DNA of 13,786 nucleotides. Source: DATDRQ01 sp035291645. GTDB lineage: Bacteria > Chloroflexota > Anaerolineae > Anaerolineales > UBA4823. Of this stretch, positions 12,699 through 13,786 are shown piece by piece. A program made the position numbers and the translations under genes. Each line of letters begins with the position of its first letter. Within the stretch, counting starts at the first letter, position 1. The notes under the pieces were generated by a model, which was given only the letters and a program-made list of their open reading frames with translations, had not been told where the DNA came from and did no database searches. Location: the NCBI GenBank assembly GCA_035291645.1, contig DATDRQ010000207.1, forward strand, positions 1-13,786, read 5' to 3'.

Positions 12699-13786
12699 TG
12701 GTTCACGTGCACCTGATCGGGATCGGTGGGAGCGGCATGTCGGCGATCGCCCGGGTCTTACTGGAGAGCGGCTATCGCGTGAGCGGATCCGACCGGCAGT
12801 ATTCGGCTGTGATGGAGCAGCTGCAGGCGCTCGGGGCAACGGTTGTTCTCGGACACCGTGCGGAGAACATCGCCGGCGCCGATCTTGTGGTACGTTCATC
12901 GGCGATCCCGGAGGATAATCCGGAAGTCGTTGCTGCGGTTGAGCGAGGCATCCCGGTGTTGAAACGGGCTGAATTTATCGGAAGGTTAATGAAGGACAAA
13001 ACAGGGATTGCAATTGCTGGTACACATGGGAAAACGACTACGACCGCCATGATCGCCTGGATGCTGACCAGGTTGGGAGAAGACCCTTCTTTCATCGTTG
13101 GTGGAGTTTCTACTAACCTGGCTACGAACGCGCACGCCGGAAAAGGCGATGTATTTGTGATCGAGGCCGATGAGTATGATCGCATGTTCCTGGGCTTGAA
13201 TCCAGATATCGCCGTGGTGACCAATATCGAGCATGACCATCCGGATTGCTTTCCTACGCCAGAGGACTTTTACCAGGCTTTCGTGGAATTTTCCCGGCAA
13301 ATCCCAGAGCAAGGCATCCTGCTCGCCTGTCGGGACGACGCCGGGGCGCTCAGGCTGCTGGAGGAGAGCAGCGGACTCGCTCGCTCAAAATTGAGCTATG
13401 GATTTTCCGAAGGAAATATACCGGAAATAACCGCCTTTACTGGACGAAATCTCGAGCGAAATGAGGCAGGGGGCATCACCTTCGAAGCCTGGCGGGAGGA
13501 TAGCCGTCTCGCCCGGTTAAATTTAAATATCCCAGGCGAGCATAACGCCCGGAACGCTCTGGCTGCTCTGGCGGTCGGCGACCTGTTGGAACTGCCGGTG
13601 GCAGAGGCTGCCCAGGCTTTGGGTGAATACGCCGGCACCGGCAGGCGCTTCGAAGTGCGCGGCGAGGTCGTCGGGATCACGGTGATCGATGATTATGCCC
13701 ACCATCCAACCGAGATCGCGGCGACTCTGGATGCGGTCCGCTGGCGCTTTCCGGGAAGGACCCTGTGGGCAGTGTGGCAGCCGCAT
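12698..13786 (+). CDS. murC: UDP-N-acetylmuramate--L-alanine ligase MurC (partial, 3' end cut)
   Basis: I translated 363 codons from the ATG at 12698 to the window edge without a stop; about 90-100 residues of a normal MurC are missing. MurC adds L-alanine to UDP-MurNAc, the first peptide step. Visible motifs: the N-terminal GIGGSGMSAIA (8-18) of the UDP-binding domain, GSD (30-32), SSAIP (67-71), the P-loop AGTHGKTTTT (107-116; Lys112), EADEYDRMF (156-164), TNIEHDHPD (175-183), GEHNARNALAA (280-290), GTGRRFEV (313-320) and DDYAHHPTEI (331-340). The ATG overlaps the stop of the preceding membrane-protein gene, and no strong ribosome site is present, so translation is probably coupled. The related recycling ligase Mpl is a less likely alternative given the operon position. 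Confidence 0.94.
   Translation, partial: MVHVHLIGIGGSGMSAIARVLLESGYRVSGSDRQYSAVMEQLQALGATVVLGHRAENIAGADLVVRSSAIPEDNPEVVAAVERGIPVLKRAEFIGRLMKDKTGIAIAGTHGKTTTTAMIAWMLTRLGEDPSFIVGGVSTNLATNAHAGKGDVFVIEADEYDRMFLGLNPDIAVVTNIEHDHPDCFPTPEDFYQAFVEFSRQIPEQGILLACRDDAGALRLLEESSGLARSKLSYGFSEGNIPEITAFTGRNLERNEAGGITFEAWREDSRLARLNLNIPGEHNARNALAALAVGDLLELPVAEAAQALGEYAGTGRRFEVRGEVVGITVIDDYAHHPTEIAATLDAVRWRFPGRTLWAVWQPH

Noticed and set aside
1..13786. Mobile elements, CRISPR arrays, tRNA or rRNA genes, frameshifted genes
   Set aside because: No transposase, repeat array or RNA gene signature was seen, and the window is nearly filled by intact, tightly packed genes.

Overview
The window is an ordinary-looking but informative stretch of a bacterial chromosome. 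It is dominated by a division and cell wall (dcw) cluster that runs left to right from about 1963 to beyond the right edge. The moderately GC-rich sequence, the protein flavours (a MurG with a GGTGGG loop, a MurD with NDSIATAPE, a long class-V aminotransferase next door) and the gene order suggest a Chloroflexota bacterium, probably Anaerolineae. That assignment rests on family resemblance recalled from memory, not on a search.

Layout. (1) 2-217 is the 3' end of a MaeB-type malic enzyme gene, reading right and cut by the window edge. (2) 218-387 is a convergent intergenic gap with a strong hairpin, 275-305, placed to end transcription from both sides. (3) 388-1830, on the minus strand, is a cysteine-desulfurase-like (SufS-type, class V) PLP enzyme. 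(4) 1831-2071 is a divergent intergenic region with a sigma70-like promoter (1963-1991), three MraZ boxes at exact 10-bp spacing (2003-2027), and a GNRA-capped RNA hairpin overlapping the last box (2022-2049). (5) From 2072 to the end the genes are mraZ, rsmH, ftsL-like, ftsI (class B PBP), murF, mraY, murD, ftsW, murG, a small CvpA-like membrane protein, and murC (cut by the window edge).

How the genes work together. MraZ is the cluster's own transcriptional regulator and RsmH methylates 16S rRNA. MurC, MurD and MurF build the UDP-MurNAc peptide. MraY and MurG attach the sugars to the lipid carrier to form lipid I and lipid II. FtsW polymerises lipid II, FtsI crosslinks it at the septum, and the FtsL-like protein scaffolds the divisome. 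Most junctions are overlapping stop/start codons (ftsL/ftsI, murF/mraY, mraY/murD, murD/ftsW, ftsW/murG, cvpA-like/murC), so transcription as one operon with translational coupling is likely. No internal terminator with a T-run was seen.

Departures from the textbook cluster: murE is absent between ftsI and murF. An uncharacterised membrane protein sits between murG and murC. MurG lacks the His of the GGTGGH loop and the HEQN motif, and carries an extra charged segment of roughly 27 residues that begins where the 83-nt ftsW overlap ends. I found no mobile elements, CRISPR, tRNA or rRNA, and nothing that looks like a wholly new system. The CvpA-like gene and the divergent MurG are the best leads.
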